This document shows, piece by piece, positions 17,511 through 26,700 of a DNA stretch of 64,000 nucleotides (position 1 is the stretch's first letter; each line of letters starts with the position of its first letter). Under the pieces are notes generated by a model, which ran no database searches, was not told where the DNA came from, and saw nothing but the letters and a program-made list of their open reading frames with translations. Position numbers and translations under genes: made by a program. The stretch comes from Maribacter sp. (lineage in GTDB: Bacteria; Bacteroidota; Bacteroidia; Flavobacteriales; Flavobacteriaceae): NCBI GenBank assembly GCA_002749285.1, contig PDPR01000010.1:62001-126000 (forward strand), in the 5' to 3' direction.

Positions 17511-18133
17511 CCACTCCCAAAACCATCCACCAACATTGAACATAGCATTTATAATCGTGGACACCGCAAACCCTTTCCTTATCTTGAGCAGATAAGAACA
17601 AAACCATCAGGATCTCCCAATCAAAATGAGGATTATTCCATTATGGACAGTATGTCCCTTGAGACCTGCAAACTATCAAGGAGTGGCCGTAATAAAACAA
17701 TCTTAATGTTACATCGCAAGGGGCGCATTATTACGGTTACACACCATATGTTCGTTGTCAGGTAGTATGGACATAAGTCCCGCATCCGTACATAGCATAC
17801 ATTACTTTAAAGATACGAGCCCAGATTAAGGACCGTATCCTGAGACAAAGGATACTTATCGGTAGAATATCAATTAGAATTGTTTCAGACCTATGAAATC
17901 AAACTGGACATCGATGCGGAACAGCCTTATATCTATGGAAAATCGAAAAAGGGAATAGAGATGCCGTCCCCACAACTATTATGCGATTAATTTACAATAT
18001 AAAGCCCTTTGAGAGGCTTAAATCCAAAATATCTGTGCCAACAATAGTTCATTACATTCATAAGGCAATATCCAACAGAGATACCAACAACATAAAAATT
18101 AGCTTTGTTCAAAATGTACAACGGGTAAGGTAA
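17511..18133 (+). pseudogene. Decayed IS982-family transposase
   Basis: No intact frame exists, but ordered fragments in three frames match an IS982-family DDE transposase as I remember it. They are IEHSIYNRGHRKPFPYLEQI and EDYSIMDSMSLETCKLSR (first Asp, 17646-17648); DISPASVHSIHYFKD (from 17767, shifted); DKGYLSVEYQLELFQTYEIK (second Asp, 17844-17846) with KSKKGIEMPSPQLLCD (Glu, 17958-17960); and ERLKSKISVPTIVHYIHKAI with RDTNNIKISFV (from 17981, shifted again). In-frame stops occur at 17763, 17827 and 17988. The N-terminal third of the protein is missing or unrecognisable. It separates the cassette ATPase from the regulator gene. Confidence 0.8.
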
Positions 18134-18233
18134 CAGTATGTTTTGGGAAATATTTCCTACAAATAAGTAATTTTATAAAACAGTATTTAAGTACTAGAGC
18201 ATCTGATCATAGGATTATAATTCAACTAAAAAT

Positions 18234-19376
18234 ATGGAGCAATTTTTAAATATAGGGTTGGGAGTAGGTATTTTGATGCTATTTGTACTCCTCTTTAAAC
18301 AAGAAAAGAAAAGAGAAGATTATTTTTTCCTGTCATGGATCATCCTAATACTATTGCAGATCGTTTTTTATGAAATAACACTTTATCAATTTAAATTAAA
18401 AGGTCTATTGGCCATAGTTGGTTTTTCCCTTCCGTTACTATCTGCCCCACTATTATTTTTGTATATCGCATCCTTAACGGGAAAGAGGCTGAACAAGACA
18501 ACTATTTGTCTGCACTTAAGTTTTTTCGTATTGTATATTGGGGTCCTTTGTTCCATTAACCTTTTAACAAACGCAAGCATAATAACGAACATGGGCTACT
18601 TACAAATTGATTCGGATTTTTTTGTTTTTAACGATTATTATGCGATTCCTTTGGCCATCTCTGGAATAACATATGGGATTTGGGACCTTTATCTTCTGAA
18701 ACAACATAGAAGACGAATTGCTGAACTTTTTTCATACAATGAGAAAATCAATCTCAAATGGGTCCAGTATATCGTTTATCTATACTTTTTGTTAGTACTG
18801 ATTGCTAGTTTTTTGATTTTTGGTTCAGGTCAATTTGGACTTTTTGAAGTTTCCGATGCCTTTGCCTTTCTTGGAATTGCATTGAGTGCATTATTGATAA
18901 CTTTTGGGTTTTATGGTTTTAAACAGACTGGGGTTTTCATGAATATGGATTCCCCTCATCCGGATGAGGGGAATCACTCTGATGATTATGGCCAACTTTC
19001 TTCCCAATATGTCAAATCCGGACTTACAGAAGAAAAAATCATGCTTTATGCAAAACAGGTTACAGATCACATGAAGCAAGAAAAACCTTATTTACAGGAT
19101 GACCTTACACTTACTATTTTAGCAGAACAGTGCAATCTTTCAAATGTGCATCTTTCCCAAGTTTTAAACCAGCATTTTCAACTTAATTTCTATGATTTCG
19201 TGAACCAATATCGTATTGAAGAATCAAAGAAAATGCTTACTTCCCCGGACTATGACAATCTATCGGTGCTAGGTATAGCCTTTAATTGTGGTTTCAAATC
19301 AAAATCCTCGTTCAACAGATACTTCAAAAAGTACAACGGGGTATCACCTTCAGTCTTCAAGGGGAAAAAACCTTAA
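18234..19376 (+). CDS. Membrane-anchored AraC-family transcriptional regulator
   Basis: A 380-residue protein. The first ~235 residues contain about seven hydrophobic helices (for example LNIGLGVGILMLFVLLF and FAFLGIALSALLITFGFYGF). The C-terminal ~100 residues form an AraC/XylS double helix-turn-helix: LTLTILAEQCNLSNVHLSQVL, then SVLGIAFNCGFKSKSSFNRY and the closing YFKKYNGVSPSVFKG. This 7TM-AraC architecture is common in Flavobacteriia and is thought to sense a membrane or envelope signal. It is in the same orientation as the ABC cassette but separated from it by the IS982 remnant, and is the obvious candidate regulator of the tandem repeats at 12046-12096. A related repeat starts two bases after its stop codon. 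Confidence 0.9.
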   Translation: MEQFLNIGLGVGILMLFVLLFKQEKKREDYFFLSWIILILLQIVFYEITLYQFKLKGLLAIVGFSLPLLSAPLLFLYIASLTGKRLNKTTICLHLSFFVLYIGVLCSINLLTNASIITNMGYLQIDSDFFVFNDYYAIPLAISGITYGIWDLYLLKQHRRRIAELFSYNEKINLKWVQYIVYLYFLLVLIASFLIFGSGQFGLFEVSDAFAFLGIALSALLITFGFYGFKQTGVFMNMDSPHPDEGNHSDDYGQLSSQYVKSGLTEEKIMLYAKQVTDHMKQEKPYLQDDLTLTILAEQCNLSNVHLSQVLNQHFQLNFYDFVNQYRIEESKKMLTSPDYDNLSVLGIAFNCGFKSKSSFNRYFKKYNGVSPSVFKGKKP

Positions 19377-19378
19377 AA

Positions 19379-19441
19379 GTGCCAACCTATTTGCCGGGTT
19401 GATTTTTAGATAAACATCAAAAATATTCGTTTCAAATATCG
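19379..19441 (+). repeat. Decayed copy of the island operator-promoter segment
   Basis: These 63 bases align without gaps to 12077-12139, with roughly two thirds of positions identical by hand count. The 20-mer GTGCCAACCTATTTGCCGGG (19379-19398) matches the first upstream operator at 17 of 20 positions. The shared part runs through the promoter region to a common AAATATCGA. The internal dyad and -7 box are degraded (AATATTCG replaces GACATTTG). The two copies are in direct orientation and bracket the ABC cassette and regulator. Confidence 0.55.
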
Positions 19442-19451
19442 ATGCTAATGA

Positions 19452-19573
19452 TGACACCCCCAATATTAGGACAGTAAGTCAAGTTTCATTTTCAACCTTG
19501 GATTCACTGTCAGATGAAGCGAGGAAAGTTTATACCGGAGTTCAGGTTCAAGGTCGTTTTGGAGGCCCTGGGC
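19452..19573 (+). mobile_element. 5' remnant of an IS3-family insertion sequence
   Basis: Starting with a TGACACCCCC-type end (19452), the sequence leads to an ATG at 19514 that encodes MKRGKFIPEFRFKVVLEAL. This is the classic start of an IS3-family OrfA (helix-turn-helix Tnp_1 domain). Homology stops after about 19 codons, where the sequence runs into a GC-rich palindrome and a stop. OrfB and the right end are absent. Confidence 0.65.
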
Positions 19574-19606
19574 TATTGCCGGCGAATGGCGGTCGTACTG
19601 TCTGGC

Positions 19607-19687
19607 CGTTAGTGGCAATAGGGCAAAAAGGAAGCGCGGTCTGTGACCCGCGCGGTTTTCCCGTGCCTTTAGGCATTGCCACTAACG
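19607..19687. repeat. 81-bp GC-rich nested palindromic element
   Basis: Perfect 13-bp terminal inverted repeats CGTTAGTGGCAAT (19607-19619) and ATTGCCACTAACG (19675-19687) enclose a second hairpin. Its arms are GCGCGGTC and GACCCGCGC (19634-19653, one bulged C) and the loop is about 3 bases. It is strikingly more GC-rich than its surroundings. It could be a REP or MITE-like element or a strongly folded RNA. It interrupts the IS3 remnant. No reverse transcriptase or RAYT transposase lies nearby. Confidence 0.6.
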
Positions 19688-19779
19688 AATAGATAACCGC
19701 AAAATAAAAATCCGGATTGTAGGTTTTTTCATTTATTTGGCCTTGCAGATTCCTTATTTGGCTATCTTTATCTTACGCT

Positions 19780-20427
19780 ATGAAAAAAATAATCACAAAG
19801 AAGTTCTTTAAAAGAATAGGCATACTTTTGGCCTGCGGACTATTACTCATCTTCATCTGTGATTCCATCATTGAGTCGGAAACCAAGGACAGAACGTTCT
19901 CTTCATTGGACACTATCCCCAAAAACCGTGTGGGCCTGGTCCTTGGCACGGCAAAAAAGCTCGTAGGGGGCAAGCCCAATCCTTATTACTCAAATCGTAT
20001 AAAAGCCACTGTTGAACTTTACAAATCCCATAAAATAGATTTTGTACTGGTCAGTGGTGACAATGAGACCATTTATTACAACGAGCCTACAACCATCAAA
20101 AAAGACCTAATTGACCAAGGTATACCCAAAGAGCGTATCTATTTGGACTATGCAGGCTTTAGGACCTTGGACTCCATGGTGAGGGCCAATATTGTTTTTG
20201 GCCTGGATAGTGTTACGGTCATCTCTCAGAGGTTCCATAACGAACGTGCCATTTACATTGCCAAACAAAAGGGATTGGATGCCATAGGTTACAATGCCTT
20301 GGATGTCCCGGGAAAAGGAGGGGTTAAAGTACAAATAAGGGAATACTTTGCCAGGGTCAAGGTATTCATAGATCTTCTTTTAAAGACAGAACCCAAATTC
20401 TATGGCAACACCATTGAGATAAAATAG
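19780..20427 (+). CDS. SanA/YdcF-like DUF218 family protein
   Basis: A 215-residue protein with one N-terminal membrane anchor (IGILLACGLLLIFICDSII) and a DUF218 (ElyC/SanA/YdcF) domain. Matching segments are VGLVLGTAKKL, YYSNRIKATVELYKSHKIDF, LVSGDNETIYYNEP, DYAGFRTLDSMVRA and VTVISQRFHNERAIYIAKQKG. Family members act at the envelope: E. coli SanA affects vancomycin permeability, and ElyC links to undecaprenyl phosphate recycling. The exact chemistry is not settled. Codon use returns to the GC-richer style of the core genome here, so the gene marks the right flank of the accessory island. Confidence 0.88.
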   Translation: MKKIITKKFFKRIGILLACGLLLIFICDSIIESETKDRTFSSLDTIPKNRVGLVLGTAKKLVGGKPNPYYSNRIKATVELYKSHKIDFVLVSGDNETIYYNEPTTIKKDLIDQGIPKERIYLDYAGFRTLDSMVRANIVFGLDSVTVISQRFHNERAIYIAKQKGLDAIGYNALDVPGKGGVKVQIREYFARVKVFIDLLLKTEPKFYGNTIEIK

Positions 20428-20697
20428 CCCTTTTCGCATAAAGGACCATTCGGGAATATCAAAGTATTTTGTTTATAGGAATGGCCATAAAATATTCCTG
20501 TCCACCATACCGACAAAAGCAGGGAGGATATGGATGGGTCAATGACCTTGACCACACTTGCCCCCTTTCCCGAAAAACCACAGGGGCTACATGCCCCCAA
20601 AGAATGTAATGGGCAACGAAACACCCACCCCTAAAAGGATTTCAGGGATCGAACCTGTTACCTTTTCAAAAAGAACCACAAAACACAAACAAAGGAC
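20428..20697. other. Intergenic stretch between convergent sanA-like and OmpA genes
   Basis: 270 bases with no supportable gene. A T-arm-like sequence (minus strand CAGGTTCGATCCCTG, about 20640-20655) is present, but no D-arm or anticodon arm can be built around it, so I do not call a tRNA. No strong terminator hairpin is evident. Confidence 0.3.
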
Positions 20698-22623
20698 TTA
20701 CAACTCCTTTGAATTCTTCACCACGATAAGGGTACGGTCGTTTTGTTTATGTAGAAAGTCCAGGCAATAGACCCCATCAGTACATTTATTCACCAAATTA
20801 TCCTCTCCGTAACCTATGGCAGAAACGATATTGGAGCTGGCCACACCCTTGCTTATCAAATAGGATCGGATAGCATCCGCGCGCTTTTGGGAAAGCCTCT
20901 TGTTCGTTGCCCTGGCTCCTTTGCTGTTTGTATACGATTCAATAGATAGCCGCAAAAGGGGGAAACGCTGCACCGCTTCGACCACTTTATCAAGTTCGGT
21001 TGCTATCGTAGCGGTAACATCGGACCTACCCTTGGCAAAGTAGAACTTCTGTAATTTCAAGACTTCCTTCCCTTCCTTGGTGGTCAAGACATCATCGATC
21101 ATCGATAGCCCCATACGAAAACCTTTATCCTCTATACCTGTATAATCATTTTCATTATAAGTTACCGAAAAATTGGAATACCGTTCTTTTGAAGCCTTGA
21201 CCGTAACTTGGTCCTCCCAAGGAATCTCGATCCTAAATCCACCACCATCATTGGTGTAGACCTCGGTCAAAACAGCTCCTTCCTTATTGAACAACTGTAC
21301 CCGGGCCTTAACAATACCCGAGTTGGTCTTAAGGTTAACGACCCGTCCTTTCAAGGAAAGGGTTTTTAAACCAAGCCCTTTCTTTATTTTAAAACCATAT
21401 ATATCATCACTGCCTTTACCCCCTTCTCGATTTGATGAAAAGTAGCCCAACAGGCCTTCAGGCCTATCCTCCCTCAATATAAGGCCGAAATCATCGTCTG
21501 CCGAATTGACCCCCTTACCTAGGTTGACAGGTATCCCAAAAGATCCGTCAGCATACATTTTAGCCTTGTACATATCCATACCTCCCAAACCATAAAAAAC
21601 ATCAGAAGAAAAATAAAGGTTATTCTGAAAGACATATGGAGCTATCTCATTTCCCGGGGAATTGATTCTTGGCCCTAAATTATAAGGTTCCGACATGATC
21701 TGCCCATCATTGGTGATGACATAATAAATATCGGTGCCCCCGTAACCATCCTCAAAATTGGCCGCAAAATACAATCTGGAAGTCTTGGCTTCATAAAAAG
21801 GATAGTAGAACGAAACACTAAGGTCCTTGAGCAAAAAACGTTGGTTACCCTTTGTATCGGACATGATGATGGATAGGGAATTCTTCCCATCATCGTCAAA
21901 ACGCAGTTTCCCATTATAAGTATTGGAACTGATATAGAACAGTTTGCCCAACTCTTCGGAAAAATATGGTGTGGCCTCATGATACCCACTTTCTGGAATA
22001 CCCGAAAAAGAATTGGCCATCAACACGTTACCATCGGAATGTATCCTCCCTAAATAAATATCCAAATAAGCCTCCCTGGATGGCCCATATACTTTTTTCG
22101 ATTTATTCCTACGTCCACTACTGAACAACAACCTATCGTCATAAAAACTTGGGGCAAAATCCGCCTTTGTACTATTTACACTTATATTAATGATCCGTAA
22201 ACCCTCACTTTCACTTGAATCCAATAAATTGTAATTGAAATCCGCATTTTCGATCAACTCATTGGCAAGATCCTTCCGTTTCGAGTTAAGAAAGGCCCGT
22301 ACCCTTTCTACATTGGATGTTTTCACCAAACTCTGTAACATCATATTAAAACGAAGATCGGACATTATGGTATCCTTCTTATGGACATCCAAATATATTC
22401 TTGAGGCATCACTATAATCCCCTAATTTGTAATAAGAATCCGCCATGTTCAATAGCTGGCTGTTTTTCAAGGGTGCCCTTGACATTTCCTTCTTATACTC
22501 TGTAATCGCATTTTTATAATCATAGCCATAAAATAGAATGTCCGCCTTTGACTTTTTTTCCTGTGCAAATGAATTTGCCAAGATCATAAAACAACTTAAT
22601 AGTAGTAAAGCCTTTGTTTTCAT
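20698..22623 (-). CDS. OmpA-family protein with PD40-like propeller (T9SS-associated)
   Basis: A 641-residue exported protein with a signal peptide ending in ANSFAQ. Order of regions: TPR-like helices (about 25-110), a WD40-like PD40 beta-propeller with strands such as DRLLFSSGRRNKS and NLYFSSDVFYGLGGMDMY (about 150-400), a carboxypeptidase-regulatory-like beta domain (LKGRVVNLKTNSGIVKARVQ, about 415-500), and a C-terminal OmpA peptidoglycan-binding domain (IESYTNSKGARATNKRLSQKRADAI, about 530-625). The architecture is that of PorE-like or SprF-associated OmpA proteins. It sits downstream of a PorP/SprF gene and a T9SS substrate, so it probably anchors that surface protein's partner complex to the cell wall. 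Confidence 0.88.
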   Translation of the reverse strand: MKTKALLLLSCFMILANSFAQEKKSKADILFYGYDYKNAITEYKKEMSRAPLKNSQLLNMADSYYKLGDYSDASRIYLDVHKKDTIMSDLRFNMMLQSLVKTSNVERVRAFLNSKRKDLANELIENADFNYNLLDSSESEGLRIINISVNSTKADFAPSFYDDRLLFSSGRRNKSKKVYGPSREAYLDIYLGRIHSDGNVLMANSFSGIPESGYHEATPYFSEELGKLFYISSNTYNGKLRFDDDGKNSLSIIMSDTKGNQRFLLKDLSVSFYYPFYEAKTSRLYFAANFEDGYGGTDIYYVITNDGQIMSEPYNLGPRINSPGNEIAPYVFQNNLYFSSDVFYGLGGMDMYKAKMYADGSFGIPVNLGKGVNSADDDFGLILREDRPEGLLGYFSSNREGGKGSDDIYGFKIKKGLGLKTLSLKGRVVNLKTNSGIVKARVQLFNKEGAVLTEVYTNDGGGFRIEIPWEDQVTVKASKERYSNFSVTYNENDYTGIEDKGFRMGLSMIDDVLTTKEGKEVLKLQKFYFAKGRSDVTATIATELDKVVEAVQRFPLLRLSIESYTNSKGARATNKRLSQKRADAIRSYLISKGVASSNIVSAIGYGEDNLVNKCTDGVYCLDFLHKQNDRTLIVVKNSKEL

Positions 22624-22730
22624 GTGTATATTTTCAATATTTTTCCCGTGATGGACAATCCTTTATCATTTACATCTTTGTGAATGATTTTCATAAACCT
22701 GTCAATTCTATCGTATTGACCCAATAATCC

Positions 22731-23723
22731 TTAAAAGAACCTTGGACTATCTATCTGCTTTGGTTTACCCTTGGCATTATTGGTCTTGGGCTCCCTGCTC
22801 CGGTTACTTTCCTTTCCTAGATAAAATTTGAGAATAACCTCATGCGAGCCATTATTGTATTCTCCCAGACCATTCGTATTATAATCATAGGAATACCCTA
22901 TGAACGTACCACTGGAGACCTGGAAACCAGCCAAACCGCTCAAAGCGTTACCCATCCTATAGGATGCCCCCAATGTCACCTTTTCATTAATAAGGAAATT
23001 GGACGATATATTAATGTTCACTGGAGCCCCCTGTAGATAATTGACCATGAATGCAGGTTTCAATTTCAATGTTTTTGACAAATCGAAAACATAACCCCCA
23101 ATAAAATTGAACTGTACCTTGTCCTCGACCAAAACGGCAACCTCATCATTGTAAATACCATTGGTCAAAAAATTCGGAATGGACAGACCTGTATACCAAT
23201 TATCGGAATACAAAAACGCCCCAGCCCCAATGGTTGGGTAAAATTTATTTATTACCTGCCCATTCACCAACGGTTCATTCTCAATTTCAAAATCCCCCTT
23301 ATTAAAATCAACGTTCAGGAAAGACCCGCCTGCATCAAGGCCAAAAGAAAGTTTTGTGTCATCAGACAGTTTTATTTGGTACGAATAGGCCAGGTCTACG
23401 TAGGTTTGGGTAAACGGCCCCAATTGATCACTGACCACATTAAAGCCCAAACCGGTCTTATCGTTCGAAAAAGGGAGGTTTACCCCGAACCTGATTGTTC
23501 TGGGGGCACCAGGGATATCCAACCATTGGGCCCGGTACAGCCCTATAATCTCAGGCGTTTCGACCGTACCGGCATAAGCAGGGTTAAAGCTGCCAATATT
23601 ATACATATACTGGGTGTATTGCGGTTCTTTTTGCCCCTGTACCATAAAGGATACGAAGAACACCATTATAAAGACAAAACAGATTGTCTTAGCAGTAAAA
23701 GTATGTGTTGTCCTGTAGTTCAT
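22731..23723 (-). CDS. PorP/SprF family T9SS membrane protein
   Basis: A 330-residue outer-membrane protein with a signal peptide (FVFIMVFFVSFMVQGQ). The family hallmark follows directly: EPQYTQYMYNIGSFNPAYAG, then WLDIPGAPRTIRFGVNLPF. Known: PorP and SprF proteins assist secretion or surface attachment of specific type IX substrates, and SprF is needed for SprB export. The gene begins 8 bases after the stop codon of the large adhesin gene, which makes that protein its likely client. The C-terminal ~25 residues (after FYLGKES) are charged and disordered-looking, and extend beyond the barrel. Confidence 0.93.
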   Translation of the reverse strand: MNYRTTHTFTAKTICFVFIMVFFVSFMVQGQKEPQYTQYMYNIGSFNPAYAGTVETPEIIGLYRAQWLDIPGAPRTIRFGVNLPFSNDKTGLGFNVVSDQLGPFTQTYVDLAYSYQIKLSDDTKLSFGLDAGGSFLNVDFNKGDFEIENEPLVNGQVINKFYPTIGAGAFLYSDNWYTGLSIPNFLTNGIYNDEVAVLVEDKVQFNFIGGYVFDLSKTLKLKPAFMVNYLQGAPVNINISSNFLINEKVTLGASYRMGNALSGLAGFQVSSGTFIGYSYDYNTNGLGEYNNGSHEVILKFYLGKESNRSREPKTNNAKGKPKQIDSPRFF

Positions 23724-23730
23724 TATCGTA

Positions 23731-26700
23731 TTATCTTATGATCTGGATCCAGCCTTTTTTAACTTCAGACCCATCGGCCAAATCCAAAATATAGAAGTAA
23801 GTACCTTTTGGCAGTTCCTTATTATTATATGTTCCGTCCCAAGTATTGTCATAGTCCTTGGTCGCAAAAACCTGATTCCCATAGCGGTCGTAGATTTCCA
23901 ACGAATTACCTGCATATTCAGGGTTGGTGATACAATTTATATATAAAAAATCATTGGTGCCATCCCCATTGGGTGAAAACTGGTTGAATAAAAATCCACA
24001 TTCATTGTTGCTACGCTCCCCTATCTCAACAGTAAGCATGGCCTCGTTATTACTTGGATCAATATCAAAAGGTGACACCTCTAAAATCGTAGCGGTATTT
24101 TCATAGGAACCGGAAGATACGGTTTCTACCAAGATAACAAGTATAGCGCTGTCCCCTGCATTCAACATGGGAATATCCCAAGTACCTGCAACTTCATCGT
24201 AAACCCCATTTCCAGCTCCGGTAAAGTGTGAGACATGTCTAAAACCTACTGGATCAAGCACTTCAGACACCCGAATGGAAGCGGCATCTTCCTGTGAAAT
24301 ATTATTTACCGTTATGGTGAAGGTAAACTGCTCGTTCACCCTTACATAATCGACATCCACTGTTTTAGTGATTTCGAGATCCACAGTAGCCTCACATAAT
24401 TCATTGTTGGGATCTGGCATACATGGATTGGTATTCCCGGGATCCAATTGATCCACAACACCATCCATATCGGTATCCAAAATATTGGAATCGAGGGCAT
24501 CGATAATACCATCACTATCCCCATCCAAAGGGTTTTCGAAATCATTGCCGACTTCCACACCGTCCTCAATCCCATCACCATCGGAATCCACATTGTTGGG
24601 ATTGGTATCCAAAATGGCCTCAATCCCATCAAAAAGTCCATCCAAATCAGTATCCACATCACAATCATTGACCGTTATGGTCACTTGTGAACTTACGTTA
24701 TCACAAAATGGTGGATCTGCATCATCGGTTGTATAGGTAAACACATAACTACCATCGGCCAAACCTTCAAAATCAACAATATTATCACCCCCTAACACTA
24801 TAGAGTTGGAAGGATCGGTGGTAACACTCCATGTACCACTGCTTTGCCCCGTTATCAAATCATCCAAATCCCTTATTGAAGTACCATTAGCCGCTATACT
24901 ACATGCTGAAGAATTTGTGGTTGTCCCTGCTGAGGGCGAAGGATGTATCGTCGCTATCACTTCCTGGCGTTCAGACACACAACCATTGGCCATAGCCTCC
25001 ACATAATAAGAAGTGGTACTAGTAATAGTATCAGTATAGTTAAGCCCTGTCCCAAGAAGGTTGCCCCCTGTAGCACTATCATACCAATTAAAGGTTGGTG
25101 GGGTATCCGCATCGGCAGCAGCACTAGCCGAAACGGTCACTTCCCCGGCACCACATCGCTCATCCCCAATAGTCCCGTCGATTTCAGGTATTTCGTTCAA
25201 GGTCAGCTCTATCTCAATAACATCACTGGCGCATTCATTGGCCTCGTCATAGAAGAACCCATAATAGGAACCTTCATTGGGTGGGCTGGCAACATCCAAT
25301 GGATCCAAATGGGCATTTTCATTCAAAGGATCGGAAACCCTACTCCATGTTAAGGCCATACCTGCGGGAGCCGTGGAATCGGTGTAATCATTCAAGCTCA
25401 TTGGCGTACCATCATCATAGGTAAACGTACCACAGAACGTTGTTTGCACAGCCGTATTCAAAATGGGTGCAGGGGCACAATTATCATCATCTTCAATGGT
25501 TGCAATCCCCCTATTATCTGTTATAGGAACAAATGAATTGGTTGAATTGTACAAGTCAACAAAAAAGGTTTCCGTAGACTCCAAAACACCATCATCAATC
25601 AATGGAATATTTATCGTCCTCGTTTGGTTATTCCCCGACCCAAAAGTTACCGCTCCCGAGACAGTTGTATAATCATCCCCAGAAACTGCTGTATTATCAG
25701 ACGTTTGATAGTTGACCGTTGTGCCCAAAAGCACATTACCATTTAAGGTAACAGTAAATGTTGCTGTACCATCCTCCTCATTCACGAATACATCATTAAT
25801 AACCAAACCTGCGGAATCATCGTCGGTGAAACTGCTTATACCTACATCGTCGGTTATAGTGGCGTTTGCACTTGAACTGTCCAAGGTTACACTTATAATC
25901 TCATCGGCCTCGACCACAGTATCCCCATTGGTAGTAACGGAGATCGTCCGGGAAAGAATGGTTGTACCTGCAGGGAAAGTCAATGTCCCGGTATTGCCGT
26001 TCTCATTCCCCCCACTTATGGTATAATCAACTGTAATTGCCGTCGCAGGATCGGAAGCATCGATACTTACTATAAAACTCAATATGGAAGTTCCGGAATC
26101 ACCTTCGTTGACCGCTGCTGGGTCATTGATGCTTATTGTTGAAGTATCATCGCTTGTAATCGTTACCGTGGCACTCGAAGGCGTACCGACCACATAACCC
26201 GTACCCGTATCCAAAGTCAAGGTAACCGTCTCAGGATCTTCGATCAACGCATCGTCAACAGGGTTTATAGTAACTGTACCTGTCCGCTGTCCGCTGGCTA
26301 TCGGCACACTCGCACCTATATCCGCATAGTCCGTAATGTGGGTTGCCGAACCAGACCGGTCGAAGTTCACTGTTATGTCACTACCTGTGTCATTGACAAA
26401 TCCCAAATCGACCGTAAAGGTCCCATTATCCGTCGTACCTGCTTCCGTAGCAGTATCGTCGGTCGCTGTAATCGTCGCCGTATAATAATCATCATCCTTA
26501 TTGATGACCGATATATCTGCAACATCCCCAGCTCCCAAGGCATTATATTCCGTATCGCCCGAGGTGACATCCCCAGTGATTATCGTATAGTCCTGTGGCC
26601 CATCCACTATTACATCATCTTCTCCCGTTACCGTTACAACAACACCTGTGTTCCATGAGGCTGCAAAAATTGTCACACCCAAAGGAACAGTACCCTCGCC

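Noticed and set aside
17436..17765. Independent 109-codon gene after the cassette ATPase
   Set aside because: Its latter part matches the IS982 transposase fragments and the same protein continues in other frames, so it is a pseudogene piece.
19607..19687. Retron (msr/msd) interpretation of the nested inverted repeats
   Set aside because: No reverse transcriptase gene is in the neighbourhood, and the length and GC-rich inner hairpin fit a REP/MITE element equally well.
19498..19692. 64-codon frame beginning with LDSLSDEARKVYTG
   Set aside because: It overlaps the IS3 OrfA start in another frame and runs through the palindrome; translation is a by-product.
11654..19779. Integration of the island at tRNA-Leu with a duplicated attachment site
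   Set aside because: I searched the right border for a copy of the tRNA 3' end (GGGTTCAAGTCCC) and found none; no intact integrase is present.
20600..20710. tRNA-like sequence: a T-arm (CAGGTTCGATCCCTG) with a possible 6/7-bp acceptor on the minus strand
   Set aside because: No D-arm or anticodon stem can be formed, and the 5' acceptor would lie in the OmpA gene's stop codon. At most a relic.
24400..24690. Open frames on both strands in the DxDxDG-rich part of the adhesin gene
   Set aside because: They are shadows caused by the GAT-rich repeats of the calcium-binding array.
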